DNA of 64,000 nt from Bacillota bacterium (GCA_023393165.1 JAEWMJ010000042.1:62001-126000); one strand, 5' to 3'. Counted from the first letter of the stretch, positions 35,166-44,775 are shown. The notes: generated by a model from the letters alone, not told the origin. Translations and numbers: made by a program.

Positions 35166-37298
35166 TTGGCACTGCCTGGAATTGTGCATAAGAAAAGACT
35201 GGTGATCCTGCTTGTATTTGTGATCATCGTCTTTTTGTTATTACTGGTTCGAATCGGCTACTGGACATTTTATAAGGGCGAATGGCTGCAAAACCAGGCG
35301 GAGGGGCAATGGACGCAAGATATGCCGGTGTCTGCCGAGCGCGGATCGATACTGGACAGAAACGGAAATGTGCTGGCACAAAGCGCAAGTGCTGATACCG
35401 TGATACTTCGTCCCAAACAGATAGACAATCCCGACGAGGTGGCGGATAATCTTGCGGCGATATTAGGTATGGACCGCCAGACGATATACGACAAGGCAAT
35501 AGACACCTCAAAATCCGAGGTGTGGCTCAAACGGCAGATCACCCGCGAGCAGTCGGATCAGATACGCGCTCTTGATTATAAAGGCGTGTATTTTACGGTA
35601 GATGTAAAAAGGTATTATCCGAATAAGGATCTCCTTTGCCAGATTCTTGGATTTACATCGGTTGACGGAGAAGGGCTTTCAGGCCTGGAAAAACAGTACA
35701 ATAAGTACCTGGCGGGCAAAGAGGGAAGGATCATTGCCCAGACGGATAAGGAAGGAAGGGAACTCGCTTCCGGAAAAGAAATTTATATAGATCCCGAGAA
35801 CGGCTATAACGTCCAGTTGTCCATTGACGCCGTGATCCAGGGATTCCTGGAAAAGGCGTGCCTGGAAACATACGAGGCCAACGGTGCAAAGGGCGTGGAA
35901 GGCATTGTGATGGATCCGACCAACGGTGCGATACTCGCCACGGCGAACATCCCGGGCTATGACCTGAACGATCCGCCCAGGGATGATTCGGAACTTCTGC
36001 AGGAACTCTCGCGTAATAAAGTGACTTCGGACGTTTACGAACCGGGTTCGACGTTCAAGATCGTGACGACTGCTTCCGCGCTTGATTCCGGTGCTGTCAG
36101 CGTGGATACGACCTTTGACTGCAGCGGTTCGTATGTGGTGGACGGACAGAGGATCAAATGCTGGCGGCCGGCCGGGCATGGGCATCAAAATCTGTACCAG
36201 GCGGTGCAAAATTCATGCAATCCCTGTTTTATGCAGATGGCGCTCAATATGGGTACGGATACGTTTTATAAATATATCAAAAGCTTTGGATTCGGTCAAA
36301 AAACGGGTATTGATTTTATTTCAGACCAGCCGGGGCTGGTGGTTGATCAAAAATATGTGAAAAATGTGGATCTGGCCCGTATAGGGTTCGGACAAAGCAT
36401 AGCGGTAACCCCGCTGCAGCTGGTTTCGGCGGTGAGCGCAGTTATAAACGGCGGAACTCTGTACCAGCCAAGGCTGGTAACCGCCCTGACGGATGAGGAC
36501 GGCAATGTGGTGCAGCAGTTTGAACCGGTCAGCAAAGGGCAGGTCATTTCCGCGGAGACGTCCGCCACAATGCGTTCCATACTGCAAAGCGTAGTGGATG
36601 AAGGAACCGGAAGGAACGCTAAGATTGCCGGATACAAGGTAGGCGGCAAAACGGGAACAGCCCAGAAGTATGACGAGACAGGAGCGGTATCTCCCGACAA
36701 GGTGATTTCCTCGTTTATCGCGTTTGCGCCGGCGGATAATCCGAAATATGTGTGCCTGATATTGGTCGATGAACCGGGTACGTCCGTTCAATTCGGAAGC
36801 GTGGTGGCGGCTCCCTATGTGAAGGACGTACTTGAGCAGACGCTGAAGTATGAAAATATTCCGCCTACGGAAACGAGCGAAATAGCCGAAACCGTTACAA
36901 TGCCGAGAGTGATCGGATTGGATACGGAAACGGCAAAAAGCCAGCTTGAGAGTCTGGGGCTTACCTGCACCATAAACGGAACAGGAACGGTGACCAACCA
37001 GCTTCCTTCCGAGAACGAAGTGGTCGCAAAAGGAACAGACGTTGCGCTTTATACAGCCGAATCTCCGCTGACGGATGAGGAGACTGTGGAAGAAACCGGG
37101 GAAAATATGGCGCTGATACCCGACGTATCGGGATTGACGGTGGTGGAAGCCAGGGATAAGCTTAATGAAGCGGGATTTGAGATAGATGTCAGAAGCAGCG
37201 GAAAAGCCGTACGGCAGACGCCGGGCGCAGGGGAATACGCGGAAAAAGGAACGGCTATCACAGTATATTTTGCGCTGGACGCAAACGATCTCTCATAG
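35166..37298 (+). CDS. Class B penicillin-binding protein with PASTA domains (FtsI/SpoVD type)
   Basis: This septal transpeptidase cross-links peptidoglycan. After an N-terminal membrane anchor (about 11-35) comes the dimerisation domain (ERGSILDRNG), then the transpeptidase with STFK (catalytic Ser, near 295), SCN (near 349) and KTG (near 495). Two PASTA domains close the 710-residue protein (about 575-640 and 650-705). PASTA domains suggest PBP2x or SpoVD; with a sporulation locus nearby, SpoVD-like use cannot be excluded. Start: the TTG at 35166 has GGGAGAGGG eight bases before it; a GTG at 35142 overlapping the ftsL stop is the alternative. Confidence 0.92.
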   Translation: MALPGIVHKKRLVILLVFVIIVFLLLLVRIGYWTFYKGEWLQNQAEGQWTQDMPVSAERGSILDRNGNVLAQSASADTVILRPKQIDNPDEVADNLAAILGMDRQTIYDKAIDTSKSEVWLKRQITREQSDQIRALDYKGVYFTVDVKRYYPNKDLLCQILGFTSVDGEGLSGLEKQYNKYLAGKEGRIIAQTDKEGRELASGKEIYIDPENGYNVQLSIDAVIQGFLEKACLETYEANGAKGVEGIVMDPTNGAILATANIPGYDLNDPPRDDSELLQELSRNKVTSDVYEPGSTFKIVTTASALDSGAVSVDTTFDCSGSYVVDGQRIKCWRPAGHGHQNLYQAVQNSCNPCFMQMALNMGTDTFYKYIKSFGFGQKTGIDFISDQPGLVVDQKYVKNVDLARIGFGQSIAVTPLQLVSAVSAVINGGTLYQPRLVTALTDEDGNVVQQFEPVSKGQVISAETSATMRSILQSVVDEGTGRNAKIAGYKVGGKTGTAQKYDETGAVSPDKVISSFIAFAPADNPKYVCLILVDEPGTSVQFGSVVAAPYVKDVLEQTLKYENIPPTETSEIAETVTMPRVIGLDTETAKSQLESLGLTCTINGTGTVTNQLPSENEVVAKGTDVALYTAESPLTDEETVEETGENMALIPDVSGLTVVEARDKLNEAGFEIDVRSSGKAVRQTPGAGEYAEKGTAITVYFALDANDLS

Positions 37299-37325
37299 AA
37301 GGGGCATATATGCATGCACGGTGAT

Positions 37326-37355
37326 TTGTCATAAAATCATATTTTATGATATAAT
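37326..37355 (+). promoter_or_regulatory. Internal dcw promoter before murE with palindrome in its spacer
   Basis: TTGTCA at 37326-37331 and a perfect TATAAT at 37350-37355 are 18 bases apart. The spacer is almost wholly occupied by a perfect 9-bp inverted repeat: TCATAAAAT (37329-37337), three bases, ATTTTATGA (37341-37349). A protein bound there would block RNA polymerase. Confidence 0.65.
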
Positions 37356-37392
37356 GCTTTGGATTTATACAAAGGAGGAGTATATCAACGGT

Positions 37393-38850
37393 ATGAAGCT
37401 GCTGAAGATTATAGAAGATATACGTTGCGAAATCAAAGGTAACGCGGACATTGATATCGGTGATTTAAAATATGATTCCCGAAAAGTGCAAAAAGGCGAT
37501 TTGTTTTTCTGCATTTCCGGTTTTCAGGAGGATGGGCATAGATACGCAAAGGACGCGGTGGACAAAGGCGCAGTGGCAATTGTGGCAACAAAAGAGCAGG
37601 AACTTCCGGTAACGCAGATAATCGTACAGGACGACAGGCAGGCAATGGCGTTGATGTCCGTAAGATTTTTTGGCGCGCCTGCAGCCGGCATGAAAATGGT
37701 TGGCATAACGGGTACCAACGGAAAAACCACCACAACCTATATGATCAAATCCATTGCGGAAGCCGCGGGCATGAAGGTTGGACTGATCGGGACGATACAG
37801 AACATGATCGGCAGCGAGGTGATACATACCGAGCGAACGACGCCGGAATCGGTTGATCTGCAAAGACTGCTGGCTCGTATGAGAGATGAGGGCTGCGATG
37901 TTGTAGTGATGGAAGTCTCCTCCCATTCGCTTTATCTGAAACGGGTGGAAGGCATCCGGTTTGACGTTGGAATATTCACCAATCTGACGCAGGATCATAT
38001 GGATTTTCACCAGACATGGCAGAATTATGTGGATGCAAAAAAGATACTTTTTAAGCAAAGCGAAGTTACCATAGTGAATGTGGACGACGAATCCGCGGCG
38101 GATATGATCAGCGCCGCGCATAAAGACGTTCTGCGCTTCGGCGTACAGAACAACGCGGACATACTGCCTTCCAATTTGGAGCTTTCGGCGTCTGGAACAA
38201 GATTTACCGCACAGATAAAGAACAAAAAAATAAAAATCGATATCGGAATTCCGGGCACGTTTACGGTATATAACGCACTGGGAGCCATAGCCGCGGCCTG
38301 GACGATCGGAATAAAGGGGGATTATATAGGGGAAGGGCTGAAAACTCTTAAGCCGGTATCCGGACGGTTTGAACTTCTTGATACGCGCGGAGGCAATTAC
38401 AGCATAATACTGGATTACGCTCATTCTCCGGACAGCCTGGAAAACACATTGAAAACTATCCGCGGTTTTGCTACCGGCAGGATCGTGACTGTGTTCGGCT
38501 GCGGTGGAAACCGGGACAGGGTAAAACGTCCCATCATGGGCCAAATTGCGCAGAAATATTCCGATTTTGTAATAGTGACATCTGATAATCCAAGGTTTGA
38601 AGAACCAATGGACATCATTTGTGAAATTGAAAACGGCCTGATGGGAAATCATCCATATATTTGCATTGAAAACCGTCGGGAAGCGATTTTATACGCAATA
38701 AAAAATGCACAAAATAAAGATATAATACTCCTTGCGGGAAAAGGACATGAAACCTACCAGGAAATTTGCGGCGTAAAGCATGATTTTGACGAGAAGATTG
38801 TCGTTGCCGAGATTCTGGATGAACTGCAATCAGGAGCCTTGGAGAAGTAA
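37393..38850 (+). CDS. murE: UDP-MurNAc-tripeptide synthetase (meso-DAP-adding)
   Basis: MurE adds the third amino acid to UDP-MurNAc-L-Ala-D-Glu. The 485-residue protein shows the Mur ligase ATP loop GITGTNGKTTTTYM at about 108-121, ERTTPESVDLQ, EVSSHSL, the carbamylated-Lys region, and TSDNPRFEEP near 395. DNPR is the known marker of meso-diaminopimelate specificity. The ATG at 37393 is preceded by AAAGGAGGAG at a rather wide 12-base spacing. A promoter lies just upstream, so murE and later genes can be expressed apart from the first four. Confidence 0.95.
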   Translation: MKLLKIIEDIRCEIKGNADIDIGDLKYDSRKVQKGDLFFCISGFQEDGHRYAKDAVDKGAVAIVATKEQELPVTQIIVQDDRQAMALMSVRFFGAPAAGMKMVGITGTNGKTTTTYMIKSIAEAAGMKVGLIGTIQNMIGSEVIHTERTTPESVDLQRLLARMRDEGCDVVVMEVSSHSLYLKRVEGIRFDVGIFTNLTQDHMDFHQTWQNYVDAKKILFKQSEVTIVNVDDESAADMISAAHKDVLRFGVQNNADILPSNLELSASGTRFTAQIKNKKIKIDIGIPGTFTVYNALGAIAAAWTIGIKGDYIGEGLKTLKPVSGRFELLDTRGGNYSIILDYAHSPDSLENTLKTIRGFATGRIVTVFGCGGNRDRVKRPIMGQIAQKYSDFVIVTSDNPRFEEPMDIICEIENGLMGNHPYICIENRREAILYAIKNAQNKDIILLAGKGHETYQEICGVKHDFDEKIVVAEILDELQSGALEK

Positions 38851-38854
38851 TGAG

Positions 38855-39841
38855 ATGCTGAGTTTAATTTTATCGGTGGTCGTCTCGTTTGCACTTGCGG
38901 TATCTGCCGGATTCATTGTAATCCCGGTACTGCGCAAGCTGAAGGCCGGCCAGCAGGTCCGGGATGACGGACCAAAAACACATTTAGTCAAGCAGGGAAC
39001 CCCGACGATGGGCGGGGTAATTATTCTGATTGCGCTTATCATTACTTCTCTTGTTTTTTCTAGGAAAAACATGAATTTTACCATGCTTTCAATCGCAACG
39101 ACCGGAATTTTTTCACTGATCGGCTTCTGGGACGATTTTATCAAATTGTTTAAAAAACGCTCTCTGGGTCTGCGCGCTTACCAGAAGCTGATACTGCAGT
39201 TTGCGATCGCTTTTGCCGTAGCGATTTTTGCCTATAATCTGGTAGGATCAAAACTGATTGTTCCTTTTACCGGAACTGAGGTTGATTTAGGGATGGGGTA
39301 TATCCCGTTTACGGCATTTGTGATTGTTGCTATCGTGAATGCGGTGAACCTGACGGATGGTCTGGACGGACTCGCGGGCGGCGTAACGCTGATCGACGCT
39401 GCAACGTTTACGCTTATATTTATGGCCATGGCAGGGATCAGGACGATGTCTTCCGTCATATTGAACAATGATATGTTCAATATGATGGTATTTGCGGCAT
39501 CCCTAACCGGAGCCTGCCTTGGTTTTCTGCGGTTCAACAAATACCCGGCGAAGGTGTTTATGGGAGATACGGGTGCGTTTGCGCTGGGAGGGGCATTTGT
39601 GATCATGGGAATACTGTCCCGTCTGCAGCTGCTGCTGCCCATAATCGGACTGATGTTTGTGCTCTCCGTAATATCCGTGGTACTGCAGGTTGGATCTTAT
39701 AAACTGAGGAAAAAAAGGATATTCAGGATGGCGCCACTGCATCACCATTTCGAATTATCGGGAATGCATGAAACACGGGTGGTTGCCATGTACATGGTCA
39801 TTACAGCTGCAATCTGCGTGGTTACGCTGCTGCTGCTTTGA
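38855..39841 (+). CDS. mraY: Phospho-MurNAc-pentapeptide translocase
   Basis: MraY moves phospho-MurNAc-pentapeptide to undecaprenyl phosphate to give lipid I. The 328-residue membrane protein has about ten segments and the conserved cytosolic motifs DDGPKTHLVKQGTPTMGG, GFWDDF, NAVNLTDGLDGLAGG, FMGDTGAFALGG and APLHHHFE. The start at ATG 38855, four bases after the murE stop and with GGAGAAG upstream, is clear. murF, which usually lies between murE and mraY, is missing. Confidence 0.96.
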   Translation: MLSLILSVVVSFALAVSAGFIVIPVLRKLKAGQQVRDDGPKTHLVKQGTPTMGGVIILIALIITSLVFSRKNMNFTMLSIATTGIFSLIGFWDDFIKLFKKRSLGLRAYQKLILQFAIAFAVAIFAYNLVGSKLIVPFTGTEVDLGMGYIPFTAFVIVAIVNAVNLTDGLDGLAGGVTLIDAATFTLIFMAMAGIRTMSSVILNNDMFNMMVFAASLTGACLGFLRFNKYPAKVFMGDTGAFALGGAFVIMGILSRLQLLLPIIGLMFVLSVISVVLQVGSYKLRKKRIFRMAPLHHHFELSGMHETRVVAMYMVITAAICVVTLLLL

Positions 39842-39969
39842 TAATAAAAAAACATAAAAAACGCAAAAGATGGATGATGAAAGGAAACTCTCAATTCAGT
39901 ATGGCATACATGGATCTAAAGAATAAAACTTACTTGAACCCTGATACGCTCAGCGGCAAGGAGGATACA

Positions 39970-41325
39970 ATGGATTACAAAGGAAAAAAGGCGTTGGTTG
40001 TAGGAATGGCGAAAAGCGGCGTTGCATCAGCTGTTTTGCTTTGCCGCCTTAGCGCAGAAGTAATCGTTTACGATGCAAAGAAAAAGCAGGATCTGCCCGA
40101 TGGAATTTTTGACGAACTTTCCAAATACAAATATATTGATATGTTGGGATGCGATATCATGCCCATCATAGAGGATATCGATGTAATGGTATTGAGTCCC
40201 GGTGTTCCCCCGGGTCTGCCTTTCATACAAAAAGCCCGTGATCTGGGGAAACGCGTGATAGCGGAAATTGAACTTGGATTTTCGGTGTCGGAGGCAGATT
40301 TCATCGCAATTACGGGCACCAATGGCAAGACTACCACTACGGCGCTGACGGGTGAAATATTTAAAAATGCAGGCATCAAGACATATGTGCTTGGAAATAT
40401 CGGCGTTCCCATTACGCAGGAAGCGCTGGAAACAAAGAAAGGCGACGTGGTGGTGGCTGAGACCGCCGCATTGCAGCTTGATTCCATCGTTGATTACAAG
40501 CCTGTGGAAAGCGCAATACTGAATATCACCGAAGACCATCTGGACCGTTATGGGAACATGGAAAACTACATAGCGGCCAAGGCCAAGATATTCAAAAATC
40601 AAACGGAAGAAAACTTCTGCGTACTGAATATGGATAACGAATACGTACGTACGCTGATTCCGAACATTATTGCCCGCGTCCTGGGGTTCAGCGTGGAGAG
40701 TGAAGTGGAGAACGGCGCGTTTGTGAGGGATGGAATGGTGACGTTCCGGCTTGACGGAAAAGAAAAGAAGATACTCCCGGCTGACGAAATCAGGATACCC
40801 GGCAGGCATAACCTGGAAAATGCGCTTGCGGCGACTGCGCTTGCCTGCGTATACGGAATCAAAGAAGATGTTATTGCTAAAACGCTGCGCGAATTTGCAG
40901 GTGTTGAGCACCGGATTGAATTTGCCCGGACGGTTCGCGGAGTGGATTTTATCAACGACTCGAAAGGCACGAATCCGGACGCTACCATAAAGGCGATACA
41001 GGCGATGAAAAAACCTACGGTGCTGATACTGGGCGGATACGATAAAAAAAGTGATTTTTCCGAACTGTTTGATAATTTTACCCCTCTTATCAAATCAATT
41101 GTTCTGGTAGGGGCGACGGCTGATAAATTGGCGGAGACTGCCCAAAAGGCTGGATTCGGCGATTACATCATGGCAAATAATTTCAGGGATGCGGTTATGA
41201 AGGCCTTCAGCGTAGCGGAGGACGGTTATAACGTTCTGCTGTCGCCTGCATGCGCGAGTTGGGATATGTTTGAAAACTTTGAGGAGAGGGGAAAGATTTT
41301 TAAGCAAATCGTAAAGGAGCTTTAA
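39970..41325 (+). CDS. murD: UDP-MurNAc-L-alanine:D-glutamate ligase
   Basis: MurD adds D-glutamate to UDP-MurNAc-L-alanine. The 451-residue protein starts with YKGKKALVVGMAKSGVA, a normal beginning for MurD, and has the ATP loop AITGTNGKTTTTAL at about 113-126, NITEDHLDRYG and HRIEFARTVRGVDFINDSKGTNPDAT near 310-335. I chose the ATG at 39970 because AAGGAGG lies just before it; the frame is open 44 codons further up, but that part is Lys-rich and not family-like. A 128-base gap after mraY results, the longest between mraY and ftsW. Confidence 0.94.
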   Translation: MDYKGKKALVVGMAKSGVASAVLLCRLSAEVIVYDAKKKQDLPDGIFDELSKYKYIDMLGCDIMPIIEDIDVMVLSPGVPPGLPFIQKARDLGKRVIAEIELGFSVSEADFIAITGTNGKTTTTALTGEIFKNAGIKTYVLGNIGVPITQEALETKKGDVVVAETAALQLDSIVDYKPVESAILNITEDHLDRYGNMENYIAAKAKIFKNQTEENFCVLNMDNEYVRTLIPNIIARVLGFSVESEVENGAFVRDGMVTFRLDGKEKKILPADEIRIPGRHNLENALAATALACVYGIKEDVIAKTLREFAGVEHRIEFARTVRGVDFINDSKGTNPDATIKAIQAMKKPTVLILGGYDKKSDFSELFDNFTPLIKSIVLVGATADKLAETAQKAGFGDYIMANNFRDAVMKAFSVAEDGYNVLLSPACASWDMFENFEERGKIFKQIVKEL

Positions 41326-41326
41326 C

Positions 41327-42523
41327 GTGCAAAACGTGCCAAGAGCAGCGCATAATGTGCAAAGCATGCCAAAAGCGCAAAACAGGCAAAAAACACAAAA
41401 CGCGATAAAAGCGCAGAGCGTGCAAAAAAAATCCATGGACTATTCCATCCTGATCACTACGATCATATTGGTTGCATTCGGCGTGATTATGGTATTCAGC
41501 TCAAGCTATTATGTGGCGGAAAGCAGTTCGGCTTATAACAACGACGGCCTGTATTTCTTTAAAAAACAGATTGTTGGCGCGGTAGTAGGCCTTATCGGGA
41601 TGATCGCCTGTTCTTTCATTAACTACAGGCTTTTTGCAAAACTGAAATATCCGCTTCTGATTATTGCCGCTGTTCTTTTGGTTGCTGTTTTGATTCCTGG
41701 CGTAGGCCAGGATATAAACGGTTCTTCCAGATGGATCCTTATTGCAGGGCAAAGCGTTCAGCCTTCCGAAATCACTAAATTCGCGCTCGTCGTGTTTGTG
41801 GCGGCCACCATCTCGATCAACAAAGACCGGATGAAAACGTTCCGCTACGGAATGGTGCCTTCGCTTCTGGTTACAGGTATATTATGCATTCTCATATACC
41901 GCCAGCCAAATTTCTCGGCGATCGTCTGTATCTTTGTTATGGTAATGGTGATGCTTTTTGTTGGAGGCGTAAACGGGCTTCATATGGGGCTGCTGACAGG
42001 CGGCGGACTGGCGGCAGGTTTCGCGATGATGTTTATGCAGAACTACAGGGTAGACCGCGTTGTATCGTTTCTGGATCCGTGGCAATATGCTGACAGCAAG
42101 GGATATCAGGTCATACAATCGCTTTACGCTATTGGCGCCGGCGGATTTTTTGGCAGAGGATTGGGCAATTCGCAGCAGAAGTTGTTGTACCTGCCCTATG
42201 TACAGTCGGATTTTATTTTTTCGGTTATTGTGGAAGAACTTGGCTTTTTAGGCGCGCTGGTGTTGATCGGGTTGTTTACGTTTCTTATATACCGGGGAAT
42301 AAAAGTGGCGACCAAGGCCCCTGATTTATTCGGATCGGCGCTGGCAACCGGAATCATCTCAATTATCGCGATTCAGGTTTGCGTAAATATAGCGGTAGTA
42401 ACCAGTTCCATTCCGCCTACGGGCGTTTCGCTTCCGTTTATCAGCTATGGGAGTTCCTCTCTGGTTATATTTATGTGCATGATAGGAATATTGCTTAACA
42501 TTTCCAGACAGAGCAAGGCGTAG
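41327..42523 (+). CDS. ftsW: FtsW/SpoVE-type SEDS peptidoglycan polymerase
   Basis: SEDS proteins polymerise lipid II glycan strands together with a class B PBP. The 398-residue protein has about ten membrane segments after a 36-residue cytoplasmic tail. Visible family motifs are VFSSSYYVAES, a FTGSSRWI-like INGSSRWILIAGQSVQPSE, and the C-terminal PPTGVSLPFISYGSSS. The GTG start at 41327 has AAAGGAG seven bases upstream, one base after the murD stop. The tail is low-complexity (Gln/Asn/Lys/Ala). FtsW and SpoVE cannot be separated by sequence alone. Confidence 0.93.
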   Translation: MQNVPRAAHNVQSMPKAQNRQKTQNAIKAQSVQKKSMDYSILITTIILVAFGVIMVFSSSYYVAESSSAYNNDGLYFFKKQIVGAVVGLIGMIACSFINYRLFAKLKYPLLIIAAVLLVAVLIPGVGQDINGSSRWILIAGQSVQPSEITKFALVVFVAATISINKDRMKTFRYGMVPSLLVTGILCILIYRQPNFSAIVCIFVMVMVMLFVGGVNGLHMGLLTGGGLAAGFAMMFMQNYRVDRVVSFLDPWQYADSKGYQVIQSLYAIGAGGFFGRGLGNSQQKLLYLPYVQSDFIFSVIVEELGFLGALVLIGLFTFLIYRGIKVATKAPDLFGSALATGIISIIAIQVCVNIAVVTSSIPPTGVSLPFISYGSSSLVIFMCMIGILLNISRQSKA

Positions 42524-42589
42524 GTGTAACATATTTCAATAGCGGTTCATACAATTATTATTATGCAAAATCTTATTGGATGTGGTTTT

Positions 42590-43849
42590 ATGTCTAACCT
42601 TTATGTAAAAAAAAGCGATGCACTGAATGGAGAGGTAAGCATTGGTGGCGCAAAGAATTCGCTTTTAGTACTTCTGGCGGCATCAATACTGACAGATGAA
42701 CCAGTTGAGATAAAAAATTGCCCCAATATTTCGGACGTTGGCAACATGATAGGCATTCTGACCAAAATAGGCTGCTCCGTTATTTGGGAAGGCAAAACAA
42801 TTATTATAGATTCAAAAAAAGCTGATTGCTGGGAATTGTCCGAGCAGTATTCTAAAAAAATACGGTCCTCCGTATTCATGCTGGGATCGGTGCTTGCCCG
42901 GTTCCACAAAGCCTGCGTATGTCATCCTGGAGGCTGCGACATTGGGGCGCGCCCGATTGATTTACATATCAAGGGCTTAAATAAATTGAATGTACAGGTA
43001 TGCGACTGCGGCGGCAAAATTGTCTGCGAGACGGGAGACCTTGTAGGCAACGAGATTGTTTTGGATTATCCGAGTGTAGGAGCTACCGAAAATATCATGA
43101 TGGCGGCAACCCTCGCAAGGGGAGACACAGTAATTCAGAACGCCGCAAAGGAACCGGAGGTTGTGGATCTGGCTAAAATGCTGATTTCAATGGGCGCTTC
43201 TGTAGAAGGCGCGGGCACGGAACGCGTAGTGATCCATGGCGTAAAAAAAATGCATGGAACCTGTTATCATTGTATTCCGGACAGGATAGCGGCAGGCACT
43301 TTTATGATAGGGACTGCAATGACCAGGGGCAAAATGTTGCTTAAAAATATCTGCCCGAAGCATCTGGAGGCGCTGATAGACGTGCTGCGGGATATGGGAG
43401 CGGACATTACCTGCGGGGAGGATTGGGCGTTCGTTTCCTGTCCGGGCAGGCTGCATGCGCCCAGGAACATTATCTGCACCCAGCCCTACCCGGGATTCCC
43501 GACCGATCTGCAGCCGCAGATGGGCGCGCTGTTATCGATCGTCGAGGGCGCCTCGAAGATACAAGAGAATGTTTTTGACAACCGTTTCAAATATATCGGC
43601 GAACTGAAAAAAATGGGCGCAGATATCGAAATCAATGGCGACACCGCAAGCTTTAACGGACAAGTAAAACTAAAGGGCGCCGAGGTTTTTGCAAACGACT
43701 TGCGCGGAGGAGTGGCTCTGGCGCTTGCAGGCTTGGCAGCGGAAGGTGAAACGGTTGTGCAGAATTGCGATGTGATCGACAGGGGCTATGAAAACTTTAC
43801 CAGTATTTTAAAAAGCCTGGGAGCGGTTATTGAGATCTTGCAGGATTAA
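42590..43849 (+). CDS. murA: UDP-N-acetylglucosamine 1-carboxyvinyltransferase
   Basis: MurA transfers enolpyruvate to UDP-GlcNAc, the committed step of peptidoglycan synthesis. The 419-residue protein has GEVSIGGAKNSLL at the N-terminus, the catalytic loop HPGGCDIGARPIDLH with the fosfomycin-target Cys near residue 116, PDRIAAGTFMIG, and PYPGFPTDLQPQM. I prefer the ATG at 42590 over 42563, as family members start close to the first strand; neither has a strong ribosome site. In many relatives murG or murC lies between ftsW and murA; here there is only a 66-base gap. Confidence 0.94.
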   Translation: MSNLYVKKSDALNGEVSIGGAKNSLLVLLAASILTDEPVEIKNCPNISDVGNMIGILTKIGCSVIWEGKTIIIDSKKADCWELSEQYSKKIRSSVFMLGSVLARFHKACVCHPGGCDIGARPIDLHIKGLNKLNVQVCDCGGKIVCETGDLVGNEIVLDYPSVGATENIMMAATLARGDTVIQNAAKEPEVVDLAKMLISMGASVEGAGTERVVIHGVKKMHGTCYHCIPDRIAAGTFMIGTAMTRGKMLLKNICPKHLEALIDVLRDMGADITCGEDWAFVSCPGRLHAPRNIICTQPYPGFPTDLQPQMGALLSIVEGASKIQENVFDNRFKYIGELKKMGADIEINGDTASFNGQVKLKGAEVFANDLRGGVALALAGLAAEGETVVQNCDVIDRGYENFTSILKSLGAVIEILQD

Positions 43850-43908
43850 TCAAAAGAGGCGTAAAAAGTTGGAAGCGGACAACGATTTGGAGGAAACAGA
43901 GGAAACGA

Positions 43909-44775
43909 ATGAAAAAAAACAGGCGAAAGAGATTTGTGGGTCCTGTAATTGTCATACTGATCATACTTGCGTTAGCCGGTTTTGCGGGCTACAACCTGAT
44001 TCAGGTAAAACATGTTGAAGTCCGGGGTAATTCGCAGTTTGGCAGCGATTATATAGTCAACTTGGCGAATATCGAAGATGAAACACATATGCTGAAGGTT
44101 GACGAAAAGAAGATAAAGGAAAACATCGAGAGCAATCCATACCTTGAGCTGGAATCGGTGGATTATAAATTGCCGGACACGGTAATTTTAACGGTAGCCG
44201 AACGTCAGCCGGTTTGCCTGATTGATTACGCCGGAAATATATTAATGCTGGACAGGCAACTCAATGTGCTGTCCACCGACGGGCAGGCTGAGACCGGTAA
44301 ATATCCGTTGCTGGAGGGGATAGTGATTGACGCCGTCAACCTTGGAAAACAGATAGGAGCGTCGGACTCTTTCAAGTTATCGGTAGCCACATCCATACTG
44401 GATGGGCTTAAAGGTGAGGAAATCATAGGTTTAATAACAGAAATCGACCTGACCGACGTAAATGTGATCAGAATGAGTACAAACGGGGGTCCGGCTATTC
44501 TCTTCGGACAGAGCGATCTGGTGGAGGAGAAGGCGGGATGGATCAAAAAAATATTGCCGTCAATGATTTCAGAAGGAAAAACAACCGGAACCCTGGACGT
44601 GACCGCAGGGACTTTTGCGACATACCGGCTTGCGCAGGAGATTGCCGATCCGCAGGCAACCGGTACTACGCCGGAAGCGACGAATACGCAGACACCGGAG
44701 TCAACGAATACGCAGGAGCCCGAGCCATCAAATACGCAGTCTGTCGCCCCGGAAACAACAAACTCGGAAGAATGA
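43909..44775 (+). CDS. ftsQ: FtsQ/DivIB division protein
   Basis: The 288-residue protein has a short basic N-terminus (KKNRRKR), one membrane segment (about 10-30), and then a POTRA domain starting VKHVEVRGNSQF, followed by the beta domain (VAERQPVCLIDYAGNILMLD). This is the FtsQ/DivIB architecture, part of the septal FtsQ-FtsL-FtsB/DivIC complex. The last 40 residues are a Thr/Asn/Gln/Pro/Glu-rich tail with three NTQ units, exposed outside the membrane. It stands in the conserved place before ftsA and ftsZ. Confidence 0.88.
   Translation: MKKNRRKRFVGPVIVILIILALAGFAGYNLIQVKHVEVRGNSQFGSDYIVNLANIEDETHMLKVDEKKIKENIESNPYLELESVDYKLPDTVILTVAERQPVCLIDYAGNILMLDRQLNVLSTDGQAETGKYPLLEGIVIDAVNLGKQIGASDSFKLSVATSILDGLKGEEIIGLITEIDLTDVNVIRMSTNGGPAILFGQSDLVEEKAGWIKKILPSMISEGKTTGTLDVTAGTFATYRLAQEIADPQATGTTPEATNTQTPESTNTQEPEPSNTQSVAPETTNSEE

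Noticed and set aside
39838..39969. 44-residue N-terminal extension of murD
   Set aside because: The Lys-rich extension does not resemble any MurD. ATG 39970 follows AAGGAGG and gives the normal length.
41095..41436. Minus-strand frame of 113 residues rich in Cys and Phe opposite ftsW
   Set aside because: Its odd composition is the mirror of the repeated GCAAAA-type codons of the FtsW tail. It has no ribosome site and overlaps murD and ftsW.
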